From the NCBI RefSeq assembly GCF_024753135.1, contig NZ_JANUGP010000002.1, positions 248,001 to 312,000 of the forward strand: a stretch of DNA of 64,000 nucleotides, written 5' to 3'. Below are positions 8,977-17,813 of the stretch, piece after piece (positions within the stretch are counted from its first letter, which is position 1; each line of letters begins with the position of its first letter). Below the pieces are notes generated by a model. It was not told the origin of the DNA, searched no databases, and worked only from the letters and a program-made list of their open reading frames with translations. Source of the DNA: Streptomyces pyxinicus (GTDB lineage Bacteria; Actinomycetota; Actinomycetes; Streptomycetales; Streptomycetaceae). Made by a program: the position numbers and the translations under genes.

Positions 8977-9387
8977 GTGAACACCCGGCGTACCGCCATC
9001 CGCACCGCCGTGCCCGCGGCCCTGCTCGTCCTCGCGCTGGCGGCCTGCTCCGGCGAGGCCCCCGGGCAGTCCGCCATTCCGGACAAGTTCCCCAGCTCGG
9101 GCAACAGCGCGGCCATGACCCGGGGCGCCGAACAGCTCCGCGTGTACGGCGAGGATCATGACAAGGCCCGGATCACCGACACGGTCGACCGGGTCCTCGG
9201 CCGCGAGGACGGACACGTCCTGATCAGCACCCGCATCGGCACCGATGACGACGCCACCACGACGGCCCAACAGGTCGCCGGCGTCTACCGCGCCTACGCC
9301 GCCGACACCTCCGAGTCCACCTCGGTGACCGTCTACAACGTCCTCAACGACGCCCTCGTCACCCGGCAGCTCCACAAGGAGAAGTAG
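8977..9387 (+). CDS. Small secreted lipoprotein, unknown function
   Basis: 136 residues starting at GTG 8977, eight bases after AAGGAG. Residues 1-26 are a lipoprotein signal (RRTAIRTAVPAALLVLALAAC, with the lipidated Cys in LAAC), so the mature protein is anchored to the outer face of the membrane. The mature part (ARITDTVDRVLGREDGHVLISTRIG) is a compact alpha/beta domain with no recognised family. The longer upstream reading frame has no role because the signal peptide begins here. Confidence 0.75.
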   Translation: MNTRRTAIRTAVPAALLVLALAACSGEAPGQSAIPDKFPSSGNSAAMTRGAEQLRVYGEDHDKARITDTVDRVLGREDGHVLISTRIGTDDDATTTAQQVAGVYRAYAADTSESTSVTVYNVLNDALVTRQLHKEK

Positions 9388-9609
9388 GCGGCCGCCCAGA
9401 GCGGGCCGAGCCGGTGCCGATTTCGCCGGCCTGGCCGCCGGACACGGCGAACACCGTCGCGGTACTGGGCGTCGTCCGGTGCGAAGGGTATGTGAGGGGT
9501 TCGTGTGGGCGGTCCGGCCGCTTGTGATCGGCGTCTCCCACGGCTGACGCGATCCGCCGGGACAAGGCAGACTGACGGGGTTGTTCATGATGCCGAGGGG
9601 GGCGAACGC

Positions 9610-12576
9610 ATGGACGGTGGGCCGCGAGTGCCCGAGCAGCGGCGTCCTGGCTCCGTGACCGGTACGGAGGCGCAGGCGCTGCGGTTCGGTGTGCTCGGTC
9701 CGGTGCGGGCCTGGCGCGGACCGGAGACCCTGAACACGGGCTCCCCGCAGCAGCGCGCGCTGCTGGCCGCCCTGCTGCTGCGCGAGGGCCGTACGGCCAC
9801 GGCGGCGGAACTCATCGACGCCCTCTGGGGCACCGAGCCGCCCTCGCAGGCGTTGGCGGCGCTGCGCACGTACGCCTCCCGGCTGCGCAAGGTGCTCGAC
9901 CCCGGTGTCCTGGTCAGCGAGTCCGGCGGCTACGCGGTGCGGGGGCTCGGCGAGGGCGCGCTGGACCTGGCGGTGGCGCAGGAGTTGGCGGCCGACGCGG
10001 AGAAGGCACGCGGGACGGGCGACCTGGGCCGGGCCCGCGCGCTGCTCGGCGACGCCCTCGCGCTGTGGGACGGCGAGCCGCTGGCGGGTGTGCCGGGGCC
10101 GTACGCGGAGGGCCAGCGGGCCCGTCTTGAGGAGTGGCGGCTCGGACTGCTGGAGTCCCGCCTCGACATGGACCTGGAGCAGGGCTGCCACGCGGAGGCC
10201 GTCTCCGAGCTGACCGCGCTCACCGCCGCGCACCCCCTGCGGGAGCGGCTGCGCGAGCTGCTGATGCTGGCCCTCTACCGGGGCGGACGCCAGGCGGAGG
10301 CCCTCGCGGTCTACGCCGACACCCGGCGCCTGCTGGCGGAGGAGCTGGGCGTCGACCCGCGCCCGGGGCTGCGGGAGCTGCAGCAGCGCATCCTCCAGGC
10401 GGACCCGGCCCTCGCGGAACCCTCGGCCCCGGCAGGCGAGCCGTCCGCCACGCCCGTCCGCCCGGCGCAACTCCCGGCCTCGGTCCCCGACTTCACCGGC
10501 CGCTCGGCCTTCGTCACGGAGCTGAGCGAGGTGCTGGCCTCGGCGTCCGAGGCGGAGGGCCGGGTGATGGCCGTCTCCGCGCTGGCCGGCATCGGGGGCG
10601 TCGGCAAGACGACGCTGGCGGTGCACGTCGCCCACCGGGCCCGGACGGCGTTCCCCGACGGCCAGCTCTACGTGGACCTCCAGGGCGCCGGCCCCCGCCC
10701 CGCCGAACCGGAGACGGTCCTCGGCTCCTTCCTGCGCGCCCTCGGCACCCCCGAGTCGGCGATCCCCGACTCCCCGGCGGAGCGGGCGGCCCTGTACCGC
10801 TCGGTCCTGGACGGCCGCCGGGTCCTCGTGCTGCTGGACAACGCCAAGGACGCGGCCCAGGTACGGCCCCTGCTGCCCGGCACCGAGGGCTGCGCGGCGC
10901 TGGTCACCTCACGGGTGCGGATGCTGGACCTCGCCGGGGCGCACCTGGTCGACCTGGACGTGATGTCCCCCGAGGAGGCGCTCTCCCTGTTCACGAAGAT
11001 CGTGGGCGCGGAGCGGGTGGCGGCCGAGCGCGAGGCGGCCCTCGACGTGGTGGCGGCCTGCGGCTTCCTGCCACTGGCCATCCGGATCGCGGCCTCCCGG
11101 CTGGCGGCCCGGCGCACCTGGACGGTCTCGGTGCTGGCGGCCAAGCTGGCGGACGAGCGGCGGCGCCTGGACGAGCTGCAGGCGGGCGACCTCGCGGTCA
11201 AGGCGACCTTCGAACTCGGCTACGGCCAGCTGGAGCCGGCCCAGGCCCGCGCGTTCCGCCTGCTGGGCCTGGCGGACGGCCCCGACATCTCCCTGCCGGC
11301 CGCGGCGGCGGTCCTCGACCTGCCTCCGGAGGACACCGAGGACCTGCTGGAGTCGCTGGTCGACACCTCCCTCCTGGAGTCGGCGGCGCCCGGCCGCTAC
11401 CGCTTCCACGACCTGGTCCGCCTCTACGCCCGCGCCTGCGCCGAACGCGACGAACAGCCCCCCGGCGAACGGGAGTCGGCCCTCTCCCGGCTCCTCGACT
11501 TCTACCTGGCCACGGCGGCGGGCGTCTACGCCATCGAACGCCCCGGCGACCGGCTGGTGGACCACCTGGAGCCGACGGAGTACCCGGCTCTGGCGTTTGC
11601 CGACCGGCACGAGGCGCAGGACTGGCTGTACGCGGAAGCGATCTGCCTGCTGGCCTGCGTACGGCAGTCGACGCGGACGCGGCTGCTGCGGCGGGCGGTG
11701 GACCTGCTGTGGGCCGCGATCGACCTCGCCGAGTCGGGCGCCAACTCGAAGGACTACGAGGCGACCGGCGTCGCCGTCCGCGACGCCGCGCAGGCTGCCG
11801 GCGACCGACGGACGACGGCGCGCGCACTGCTGACCCTGGCCAACAACCACCATGTCTCCGGCCGCTTCGAACTGGCGGACCAGGACGCTCTCGACGCCGT
11901 GCGCCTGGCGGAGGCCGCGGGTGACCCGCTGCCGCAGTGCTGGGCGTCCAACATGCTGGGCGTGATCGCGCTGTACCAGAGCCGGTACGACAGCGGGGAA
12001 GCCCATCTCATCCGGGCGATCGAGAGCTTCCGCGCGTGCGGCGACCGGCCCGGTGAGGCGAGCGCCCTGTGCAACCTCTCCCGCATCCACCTGGCCACGG
12101 GCAAGACGGACAGCGCGGTGGCACTGGCCCAGCAGGGCACCGACATGTACGACGCCATGGGCCACGCCCTCCGGGGCGCCAACGGACGCTACGCCCTGGG
12201 GCTCGCGCTCACCAAGAGCAGCCGGCTCGATCTGGCGACCGAGCGGCTCGAAGAGGCACTCGGTGTCTTCCGGGACAGCCGGCAACGGCTGTGGGAGGGC
12301 ATGACGCTCTTCCGCCTGGCGGAGGCAGACCTGGCCGCACAGCGTCAGCCGGAGGCGGCGGTGAAGGCCGAGTCGGCGCTGGCGCTCCTCCGCGGCATCG
12401 GCGGGGACTGGCGGCGCGGCAACGTCCTCACCGCGCTCGGCCGGGCCCTGAGCGGCATGGGCCAGAGCGGTCGTGCCCAGGTCTGCTTCCAGGAAGCACT
12501 GACCATCTACGAGACGCTGGGCGCACCGGAGTCGAGCGAGGTGCGGGGTCTCCTCGCGTCGCTGACGGTCACCTGA
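9610..12576 (+). CDS. afsR: AfsR-type SARP global transcriptional activator
   Basis: 988-residue regulator, close to the 993 of S. coelicolor AfsR. Domains: an OmpR-type winged helix (about residues 25-105), a bacterial transcriptional activation (BTAD) domain (110-265), an NB-ARC STAND ATPase with P-loop GIGGVGKTTL near residue 327 and sensor VLLDNAKDA near 405, and C-terminal TPR repeats (about 640-988). AfsR is phosphorylated on Ser/Thr by AfsK and then activates afsS, raising antibiotic production. The adjacent afsS and afsK homologues make this assignment strong. ATG 9610 follows GAGGGGGGC; the frame is open further upstream without a better site. Confidence 0.9.
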   Translation: MDGGPRVPEQRRPGSVTGTEAQALRFGVLGPVRAWRGPETLNTGSPQQRALLAALLLREGRTATAAELIDALWGTEPPSQALAALRTYASRLRKVLDPGVLVSESGGYAVRGLGEGALDLAVAQELAADAEKARGTGDLGRARALLGDALALWDGEPLAGVPGPYAEGQRARLEEWRLGLLESRLDMDLEQGCHAEAVSELTALTAAHPLRERLRELLMLALYRGGRQAEALAVYADTRRLLAEELGVDPRPGLRELQQRILQADPALAEPSAPAGEPSATPVRPAQLPASVPDFTGRSAFVTELSEVLASASEAEGRVMAVSALAGIGGVGKTTLAVHVAHRARTAFPDGQLYVDLQGAGPRPAEPETVLGSFLRALGTPESAIPDSPAERAALYRSVLDGRRVLVLLDNAKDAAQVRPLLPGTEGCAALVTSRVRMLDLAGAHLVDLDVMSPEEALSLFTKIVGAERVAAEREAALDVVAACGFLPLAIRIAASRLAARRTWTVSVLAAKLADERRRLDELQAGDLAVKATFELGYGQLEPAQARAFRLLGLADGPDISLPAAAAVLDLPPEDTEDLLESLVDTSLLESAAPGRYRFHDLVRLYARACAERDEQPPGERESALSRLLDFYLATAAGVYAIERPGDRLVDHLEPTEYPALAFADRHEAQDWLYAEAICLLACVRQSTRTRLLRRAVDLLWAAIDLAESGANSKDYEATGVAVRDAAQAAGDRRTTARALLTLANNHHVSGRFELADQDALDAVRLAEAAGDPLPQCWASNMLGVIALYQSRYDSGEAHLIRAIESFRACGDRPGEASALCNLSRIHLATGKTDSAVALAQQGTDMYDAMGHALRGANGRYALGLALTKSSRLDLATERLEEALGVFRDSRQRLWEGMTLFRLAEADLAAQRQPEAAVKAESALALLRGIGGDWRRGNVLTALGRALSGMGQSGRAQVCFQEALTIYETLGAPESSEVRGLLASLTVT

Positions 12577-12592
12577 GCCCGGAGCGCTGCGC

Positions 12593-12614
12593 GTTCATCG
12601 TTCGTTTATCGCCG
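12593..12614 (+). promoter_or_regulatory. Two 11-bp direct repeats resembling AfsR/PhoP sites
   Basis: GTTCATCGTTC (12593-12603) is followed immediately by GTTTATCGCCG (12604-12614). Two contiguous 11-bp units beginning GTTCA/GTTTA match the direct-repeat layout of PHO boxes and of the AfsR site in front of afsS. In S. coelicolor, PhoP and AfsR compete for overlapping sites in the afsS promoter. The distance to the nearest -10-like box (TAGGGT, 12683-12688) is longer than for a typical SARP site. Confidence 0.55.
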
Positions 12615-12698
12615 GACGGCAGTCTCTCTCCTGTCGTTCCGTCGCGTCGGGGGGCAGGCGGAGCGTCATAGGGCCCGCACCTTAGGGTGTAGCGGCCC

Positions 12699-12747
12699 GG
12701 AGGCGCCGTCCGGCAGCCGCTCGGGGGAGCAGCCGGACGGTGCCTCC
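12699..12747 (+). promoter_or_regulatory. afsS: Stem-loop in the 5' leader of afsS
   Basis: GGAGGCGCCGTCCGGC (12699-12714) pairs with GCCGGACGGTGCCTCC (12732-12747) with one mismatch, forming a 16-bp stem around a 17-base loop. It starts shortly after a possible -10 (TAGGGT 12683-12688) and ends about 23 bases before the afsS ribosome binding site, so it could act in the mRNA leader or terminate afsR read-through. Confidence 0.6.
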
Positions 12748-12781
12748 AGACCACCACCACAAGGACTTCAGGGGAGCAGTC

Positions 12782-12949
12782 ATGAGCGACGCCAAGAAGA
12801 CGAACGAGGTCGAGGCTCCGGCCACCGACGTGACCACGCTGAACACGCACGCCACCAGTGAGCCGATCAAGCCGGTCAAGCTCGCCGCGGGCGAGGACGG
12901 CGGCGTCGCCACTCCGGACAACACCCACGCGACCGACGAGAAGGCCTGA
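12782..12949 (+). CDS. afsS: AfsS-like small sigma-like effector protein
   Basis: 55-residue acidic protein immediately downstream of afsR on the same strand. It contains two copies of an NTHAT-centred motif (TTLNTHATSEPI and TPDNTHATDEK), comparable with the TPDNH-type repeats that define AfsS, a 63-residue S. coelicolor protein said to resemble part of a sigma factor. AfsS overproduction stimulates antibiotic synthesis; its mechanism is unsettled. ATG 12782 follows GGGGAG with five bases spacing. Identity rests on position, size and repeats rather than long similarity. Confidence 0.75.
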   Translation: MSDAKKTNEVEAPATDVTTLNTHATSEPIKPVKLAAGEDGGVATPDNTHATDEKA

Positions 12950-13035
12950 CCAGACCTTCTTCCGACGGGGATCGGCCGCGGCGGCGCGGAGGGGGCGCCG
13001 TCGCGGCCGAGGTGTGTCCGGGGGCGGGTCGTCGG

Positions 13036-13569
13036 TCAGGGGGTGGCCGCGGCCCCCGGTGCCGCCCGGCAGTGGTCGACCTTCAGGCGCGGGCGGGCGC
13101 CGGCCTCGACCCGGGTGGTGGCCTTCCCCTTCGCCGACACCCGGACCGTGGAGTGGCTGTCGAGGAGCAGGGCGCCCTGGTCGTCGTAGAAGGTGACGTC
13201 GGCGCGGAACTCGGCGGTGCGGCTGTTGGGGTTGGTGATCTCGACCGTGGCGTACGGCCGCTTCGGGGTGGCGCAGCTCAGCAGGCGTGCCGTCCCGTCC
13301 CGCAGCGTCCTGCCGTGACCCCCGGAGGACGGCGTGGCGGTGGCGCGGTGCGTGGGCTGACGGTACGTGCCGCCGCCGTACGACCCGCCCGAACCGGACG
13401 AGGACGAGGACGACGTGTCGTGGTCCTGGTGGGAGCTGCCGCACCCGCCGCCCCCGCCGCTGTGATGGCCGCCGTGCCGTCCTCTGGAGAAGCCGGTGAG
13501 GGCGAGGACCAGCAAGGTCAGTACGGCCGTGAACCTGAGCGCGCGGCGCGTCCGTGTCTGCGTGAGCAT
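13036..13569 (-). CDS. Secreted Ser/Gly-rich protein of unknown function
   Basis: 177 residues. Residues 1-28 form a signal peptide (basic start, then ALRFTAVLTLLVLALTGF). A low-complexity Gly/His/Ser stretch (HGGHHSGGGG, then DTSSSSSSGSGG) leads to a C-terminal beta-sandwich-like domain of about 90 residues with two Cys that could form a disulfide (LLSCATPKRPYATVEITNPNS and VDHCRAAPG). That domain looks like a small secreted immunoglobulin-like fold. It lies between afsS and afsK, convergent to afsS. GTG at 13578 is an alternative start. Confidence 0.65.
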   Translation of the reverse strand: MLTQTRTRRALRFTAVLTLLVLALTGFSRGRHGGHHSGGGGGCGSSHQDHDTSSSSSSGSGGSYGGGTYRQPTHRATATPSSGGHGRTLRDGTARLLSCATPKRPYATVEITNPNSRTAEFRADVTFYDDQGALLLDSHSTVRVSAKGKATTRVEAGARPRLKVDHCRAAPGAAATP

Positions 13570-13614
13570 GTCAGCCACCCTATCCAGCCACCCGACCCCG
13601 GGCCACGGCCCGCG

Positions 13615-15972
13615 TCACGCCGTACGCGCCGTCCCCGTGCCCTTCTCCGCGTCCAGCGCGTACACGCACCGGTCCTTGCTGCACGCGTACACCACCCCGT
13701 CCTTGACCACCGGTGAGCCGGTGATCTCGCCGCCGGTGGCGAGCTTCCAGCGCAGCCGGCCGTCGTCGGCCTTCAGGGTGTACAGCAGGTGGTCGGTGGA
13801 GCCGAAGTGGATCCGGCCCTCGGCGACGGCGGGCGCGCCCACCACGTCACCGCCCGCCTGGAACCGCCACTTGGGCGTGCCGGTGACCGCGTCCAGCGTG
13901 TACAGGCCCTTGCCGCTGCCGACGTGGACATGGCCGGCGGCGACCAGCACCGGGTCGATGGCGGAGCGGGCCTCGGTGGCGATGCGCCAGCGGTCGCGGC
14001 CGTCGGTGGCGTCGAGGGCGTAGACCGTGCCGAGGTAGTCGGCGAGGTAGACACCGCCGCCGGTGACCGCCGGGCCCGGTGCGAAGGCGGGCGGGCACAG
14101 GAAGACCGCCGGCGCCTCGAAGTGCCAGCGCACCCGCCCGCTCGCCGCCTCGATCGCGAGCACCCGGGTGCCGGCGGAGACGTACACACAGCCGTCGTCG
14201 GCCGGGGACAGCCGGACCGGGACACCGCCGCAGGAGGCCGCGTCGCCGACCGGGTACGACCAGCGCTCCTCACCGGTGCGGGCCTCCAGGGCGCGCAGCC
14301 GGGCGTCCTGCCAGACGTACACGGTGCCGTCGTGGACCAGCGGGCCGGCCTCGGGGGTCTCGAAGTCGGTCTGGCAGCCGGTGATCTCCCACAGCTTCTG
14401 CCCGCCGGTCGCCTCCCAGGCCTGGACGCCGCCGCCCCGGGTGCCGGTGACGACGGTGCCGCGGTCGGCCTTCAGCGCGTACACCCACGCGTCCGTGGAC
14501 AGCCGCCACAGGTCACCGCCCTCGCGGGCGTCCAGCGCGAACAGGGTGGGCCCGTCGGAGGCGTGGATACGGCCGTCCGCCACCGCCATCGACCAGGCGA
14601 CGTCCCGGGTCTTGAAGCGGCGTCTGCCGGTACCCACGTCCAGCGCGTGCACCTCGAAGGAGGTGACGTAGACGAGGTCGCCGTCGACCGAGGGCGTGCC
14701 CCAGACGTCGTTGGACATCCGGAACCGCCAGGGCCGCCAGCCGCTCGACGTCTCCGGTGGCGGCGGCACCGGCGGTACGGCGGGGTCGACGCCGCCCACT
14801 CCGGGGCGCGGCCGGGACCAGCTCGCGACCAGGCCGGCCTCGGGCGGGGGCGCCTTGACGGCGGCGGCGCGGGCGTCGGCGACGCGCGGGCCGGGACCGA
14901 TGGGCACCGGGGCGCCGGCCAGCCGGACCGGGCCGGTGTCGGGGGCGCCGTGCGGCGGGCCGGCCGGCATCGGCGGGTCGTACCGGGGCGGCGGGTCGTA
15001 CGGCGGCGGTGGGGGCACCGCGGGGCGGCCGGCGCTGCGCGGGCCGGGCGCGGTGGGCGCGGGCTTGACGGCGGTACGGCCGCCGCGGCGGGTCTCGATG
15101 AGGCCGACGGCCTTCTCGGGCAGCCAGGCGGAGGCGGTGCCGCTGTCGTCGGAGCCGGAGCCGAACAGGTGCGGGGCGAGCTGGGACTGAAGGTCGGCCG
15201 GGCTCGGCCGGCCGGTCGCCTCCATCTGCATACAGGCCTCGATGAGCGGGCGCAGCTCGTCCGGCAGGCCGGTCAGGTCCGGGCCCTCGCGCAGCAGCAT
15301 GAAGACGGTCTCGACCGGGTTGGCGCCGTGGAAGGGCGGGTGCCCGGTGGCCGCGAAGACCAGGGTGGAGCCGAGCGAGAAGACGTCGCTGGCGCCGGTG
15401 ACGCTGCGGGAGTCCTTGGCCTGCTCGGGCGACATGTAGGCGGGGGTGCCGACGGCGACGTTGGTCATGGTCAGCCGGGTGTTGGAGACGCCGGAGGCGA
15501 TACCGAAGTCGATCACCCGGGGGCCGTCCTCGACGACCAGCACGTTGGACGGCTTGAGGTCGCGGTGCACGAGACCGGCGCCGTGGATGGACTGCAGGGC
15601 CTCCGCGACCCCCGCCGCCAGCCAGCGCACGGCCTGGGCCGGCAGCGGCCCGCAGTCGTTCACTATCTCTTCCAGCGAGGGCGCGGGCACATAGGCGGTG
15701 GCCAGCCAGGGCACCGCCGCGCGCGGGTCGGCGTCGACCACGGCCGCCGTGTAGAAGCCGGAGACCGCGCGGGCCGCCTCCACCTCGCGGGTGAAGCGGA
15801 CCCGGAACAGCTGGTCCTCGGCGAGTTCGGTGCGCACCGTCTTGATCGCCACGCGCCGGCCGGACGCCGAGCGCGCGAGATAGACCAGCCCCATGCCGCC
15901 GGCACCCAGCCGGCCCAGCACCTCGAACGGCCCGATCCGCCGCGGATCGTGCTGCGTCAGCTGATCCACCAC
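13615..15972 (-). CDS. afsK: AfsK-type Ser/Thr protein kinase with PQQ beta-propeller
   Basis: 785 residues. The N-terminal Hanks kinase domain (residues 12-275) has the glycine loop GRLGAGGMG, catalytic Lys44 (VAIK), HRDLKPSN with Asp138, DFG at 155, and activation loop SNTRLTMTNVAVGTPAYMSPEQ. Thr168 in that loop matches the autophosphorylated Thr168 of S. coelicolor AfsK, which supports the GTG start at 15972. A Pro-rich linker (about 290-430) is followed by seven or so PQQ-type propeller blades. No obvious membrane helix. AfsK phosphorylates AfsR in response to S-adenosylmethionine/KbpA signals and also affects polar growth. Confidence 0.9.
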   Translation of the reverse strand: MVDQLTQHDPRRIGPFEVLGRLGAGGMGLVYLARSASGRRVAIKTVRTELAEDQLFRVRFTREVEAARAVSGFYTAAVVDADPRAAVPWLATAYVPAPSLEEIVNDCGPLPAQAVRWLAAGVAEALQSIHGAGLVHRDLKPSNVLVVEDGPRVIDFGIASGVSNTRLTMTNVAVGTPAYMSPEQAKDSRSVTGASDVFSLGSTLVFAATGHPPFHGANPVETVFMLLREGPDLTGLPDELRPLIEACMQMEATGRPSPADLQSQLAPHLFGSGSDDSGTASAWLPEKAVGLIETRRGGRTAVKPAPTAPGPRSAGRPAVPPPPPYDPPPRYDPPMPAGPPHGAPDTGPVRLAGAPVPIGPGPRVADARAAAVKAPPPEAGLVASWSRPRPGVGGVDPAVPPVPPPPETSSGWRPWRFRMSNDVWGTPSVDGDLVYVTSFEVHALDVGTGRRRFKTRDVAWSMAVADGRIHASDGPTLFALDAREGGDLWRLSTDAWVYALKADRGTVVTGTRGGGVQAWEATGGQKLWEITGCQTDFETPEAGPLVHDGTVYVWQDARLRALEARTGEERWSYPVGDAASCGGVPVRLSPADDGCVYVSAGTRVLAIEAASGRVRWHFEAPAVFLCPPAFAPGPAVTGGGVYLADYLGTVYALDATDGRDRWRIATEARSAIDPVLVAAGHVHVGSGKGLYTLDAVTGTPKWRFQAGGDVVGAPAVAEGRIHFGSTDHLLYTLKADDGRLRWKLATGGEITGSPVVKDGVVYACSKDRCVYALDAEKGTGTARTA

Positions 15973-16141
15973 CTGCCTGCCACCTCCCCGTACGATCCGC
16001 GCCACCCACGTATGTACGCGGCCGAAGTGCAGCGTCTCACCACCGCCCCGCCCTGGCCGTACGCACCCCGATTCTTCCTAACCGGGCGGCAGGTTGCGAA
16101 CCCGGGAATGAATCGGGGTGTCTCACCCCAAAGCGGACGGC

Positions 16142-16948
16142 TCAGCGCTGTAGCAGCGCGAAGGACGCCCCTTGATTGTCGGTGACGACGGCCACCCGTC
16201 CGTACGACGTCTCGAGAGGCGGCGCCTGCACCCGGCCGCCGAGCCGCTGGACGGCCCCGAGCGCGTCGTCCAGGTCCGTGACCCGGAAGTGGGCGAGGAA
16301 GTGGGAGGGCATCTCGGCCGGGAAGACGTCGGTGACGGCGGCCCGCCCGAAGTCGGGTTCGCTGCCGTCACCGAACAGGGCCTCGTGGAAGAGGCCGCCG
16401 TAGAAGGCGTTGGCGGTGGCGGTGTCCCGGGTGTACAGCTCCGCCCAGACGAAGGTGCCGGGCTCGTGCCGGCGCCCGAAGCCGGGGTGCCGGCCTGCCT
16501 GCCACAGCCCGAAGACCGCGCCCTCGGGGTCGGCGGCGAGGGCGGCCGTGCCGAGATCGCCCACCGGGAAGGGCGCCATGACCATCTGTCCGCCGGCCGC
16601 CGTGATCCGCCGGCCGAGGGCCGCGGCGTCGTCGGCGGCGAAGGAGACCGTCCACACGGTGGGCATCCGGCCGTCCGACTTCGGGGCGAGCGAGGCCACC
16701 CGGTCGCCGTTCAGCAGGGCCCACACCGAGGAGCCGTACGCCTCCTCGAAGGACCATCCGAACAGCTCGCCGTAGAACCGCCTGCCCGCCGCCACGTCGG
16801 GCAGCTCGGCGTCCACCCAGCAGGGGACGCCCTCCCCGTACGCCTCGTCGTTCCGCGATGCGCCTTCGATCCCGGATGCGCCTTCGTTCCCCGATGCGCC
16901 TTCATTCCCCGATGCGCCTTCATTCCCCGATGCCCTGTTTTCGGCCAT
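16142..16948 (-). CDS. Two-domain VOC (glyoxalase/bleomycin-resistance fold) protein
   Basis: 268 residues: a repetitive N-terminal tail (residues 1-33) built from six-residue NEGASG units, then two tandem VOC domains (about 38-150 and 155-268). Landmarks are GVPCWVDAELPDVAAGRRFYGELFGW and GTFVWAELYTRDTATANAFYGGLFHEA. Such two-domain VOC proteins are common in actinobacteria and mostly unassigned. The tail is encoded by an 18-bp tandem repeat. Divergent from the TetR gene at 17071. No strong ribosome binding site precedes ATG 16948. Confidence 0.75.
   Translation of the reverse strand: MAENRASGNEGASGNEGASGNEGASGIEGASRNDEAYGEGVPCWVDAELPDVAAGRRFYGELFGWSFEEAYGSSVWALLNGDRVASLAPKSDGRMPTVWTVSFAADDAAALGRRITAAGGQMVMAPFPVGDLGTAALAADPEGAVFGLWQAGRHPGFGRRHEPGTFVWAELYTRDTATANAFYGGLFHEALFGDGSEPDFGRAAVTDVFPAEMPSHFLAHFRVTDLDDALGAVQRLGGRVQAPPLETSYGRVAVVTDNQGASFALLQR
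16857..16928 (+). repeat. Four copies of an 18-bp in-frame tandem repeat
   Basis: Units beginning GATGCGCCTTC occur at 16857, 16875, 16893 and 16911, with a partial fifth at 16929. The last two full units are identical. Because 18 is a multiple of three, the repeats encode six-residue GNEGAS-type units at the N-terminus of the VOC protein and can vary in number without breaking the frame. Confidence 0.9.
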
Positions 16949-17070
16949 GCCGTCAAAGTAACCGGGCCGCGCGCACCGCGCAGACCAGGCACACCACGCT
17001 CAGATCACCTGTGCACCCCATTTGCAGTCGGCCGAATCGCGCTCGGATCACCCGTCGGTAAGCTGACGGC

Positions 17071-17718
17071 ATGACAGGACAAGTGCGTACCGTCGACGGC
17101 CGCGTGGCCGGTCGGCGTGGGCAGGCGACCCGGCAGAAGCTGCTCGACTGCCTCAGCGAGATGCTCAGCTCCTCTCCTTACCGGGACGTCAAGGTCATCG
17201 ACGTCGCCCGGCGTGCGGGCACGTCGCCCGCCACCTTCTACCAGTACTTTCCGGACGTCGAGGGCGCCGTCCTGGAGCTGGCCGACCACATGGCGGCCGA
17301 GAGCGCCGGACTGACCGACCTGCTCGCGGGGCGCAGTTGGGCCGGCAAGTCCGGATGGGCCACCGCACAGGAACTCGTGGACGGTTTCCTGGAGTTCTGG
17401 CGGAAGAACGACGCGATCCTGCGCGTGGTCGACCTCGGCGCGGCCGAGGGGGACAAACGGTTCTACAAGATCCGCATGAAGATCCTGAACACGGTCAACA
17501 GCTCCCTCGCGGACTCCATCACGGAGTTGCAGTCCAAGGGCCGGGTCGACAAGGACGTGAACCCGGCGGCGATCGCGGGTTCGCTGGTCGCGATGCTCGC
17601 GGCGGTGGCCGGACACCAGAAGGGCTTCTCGTCCTGGGGCGTGAAGCAGGCCGAACTCAAGCCGAACCTCGCGCTGTTGGTCCACCTGGGTGTGACCGGG
17701 AAGAAGCCCAGCAGGTAA
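17071..17718 (+). CDS. TetR/AcrR-family transcriptional regulator
   Basis: 215 residues. The helix-turn-helix lies at residues 20-65 (RGQATRQKLLDCLSEML, then VKVIDVARRAGTSPATFYQYFPDVEGAV). The C-terminal ligand/dimerisation domain is distinctive (FLEFWRKNDAILRVVDLGAAEGDKRFYKIRMKIL) and looks strongly conserved among streptomycetes, suggesting a housekeeping role, but I cannot name the ligand. Divergent from the VOC gene, which it may control. The gene ends just before a strong hairpin that also serves the convergent Lrp gene. Confidence 0.85.
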   Translation: MTGQVRTVDGRVAGRRGQATRQKLLDCLSEMLSSSPYRDVKVIDVARRAGTSPATFYQYFPDVEGAVLELADHMAAESAGLTDLLAGRSWAGKSGWATAQELVDGFLEFWRKNDAILRVVDLGAAEGDKRFYKIRMKILNTVNSSLADSITELQSKGRVDKDVNPAAIAGSLVAMLAAVAGHQKGFSSWGVKQAELKPNLALLVHLGVTGKKPSR

Positions 17719-17765
17719 CAGACCTTCCCCGCACCCCCCTTTTCCAGGGTCCAAGTCCTGTCTGG

Positions 17766-17808
17766 CAGGCGGTGGTTGGCCGGTACCTCACCGGCGGACC
17801 ACCGCCTG
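17766..17808. terminator. Bidirectional hairpin between tetR and lrp genes
   Basis: CAGGCGGTGGT (17766-17776) pairs with ACCACCGCCTG (17798-17808), with an inner CCGGT/ACCGG helix, giving a long nested stem. It sits between two convergent genes and has no clear T-run, as is usual for Streptomyces terminators. Confidence 0.7.
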
Positions 17809-17813
17809 TCGCG

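Noticed and set aside
6760..10635. 1291-codon minus-strand ORF
   Set aside because: It runs antisense to the PHP, lipoprotein and afsR genes and has shadow-frame composition. Only the short stretch at 8726-8850 looks like genuine former coding sequence.
13615..14800. Separate PQQ-dependent dehydrogenase gene
   Set aside because: The propeller repeats are in frame with, and part of, the AfsK kinase protein.
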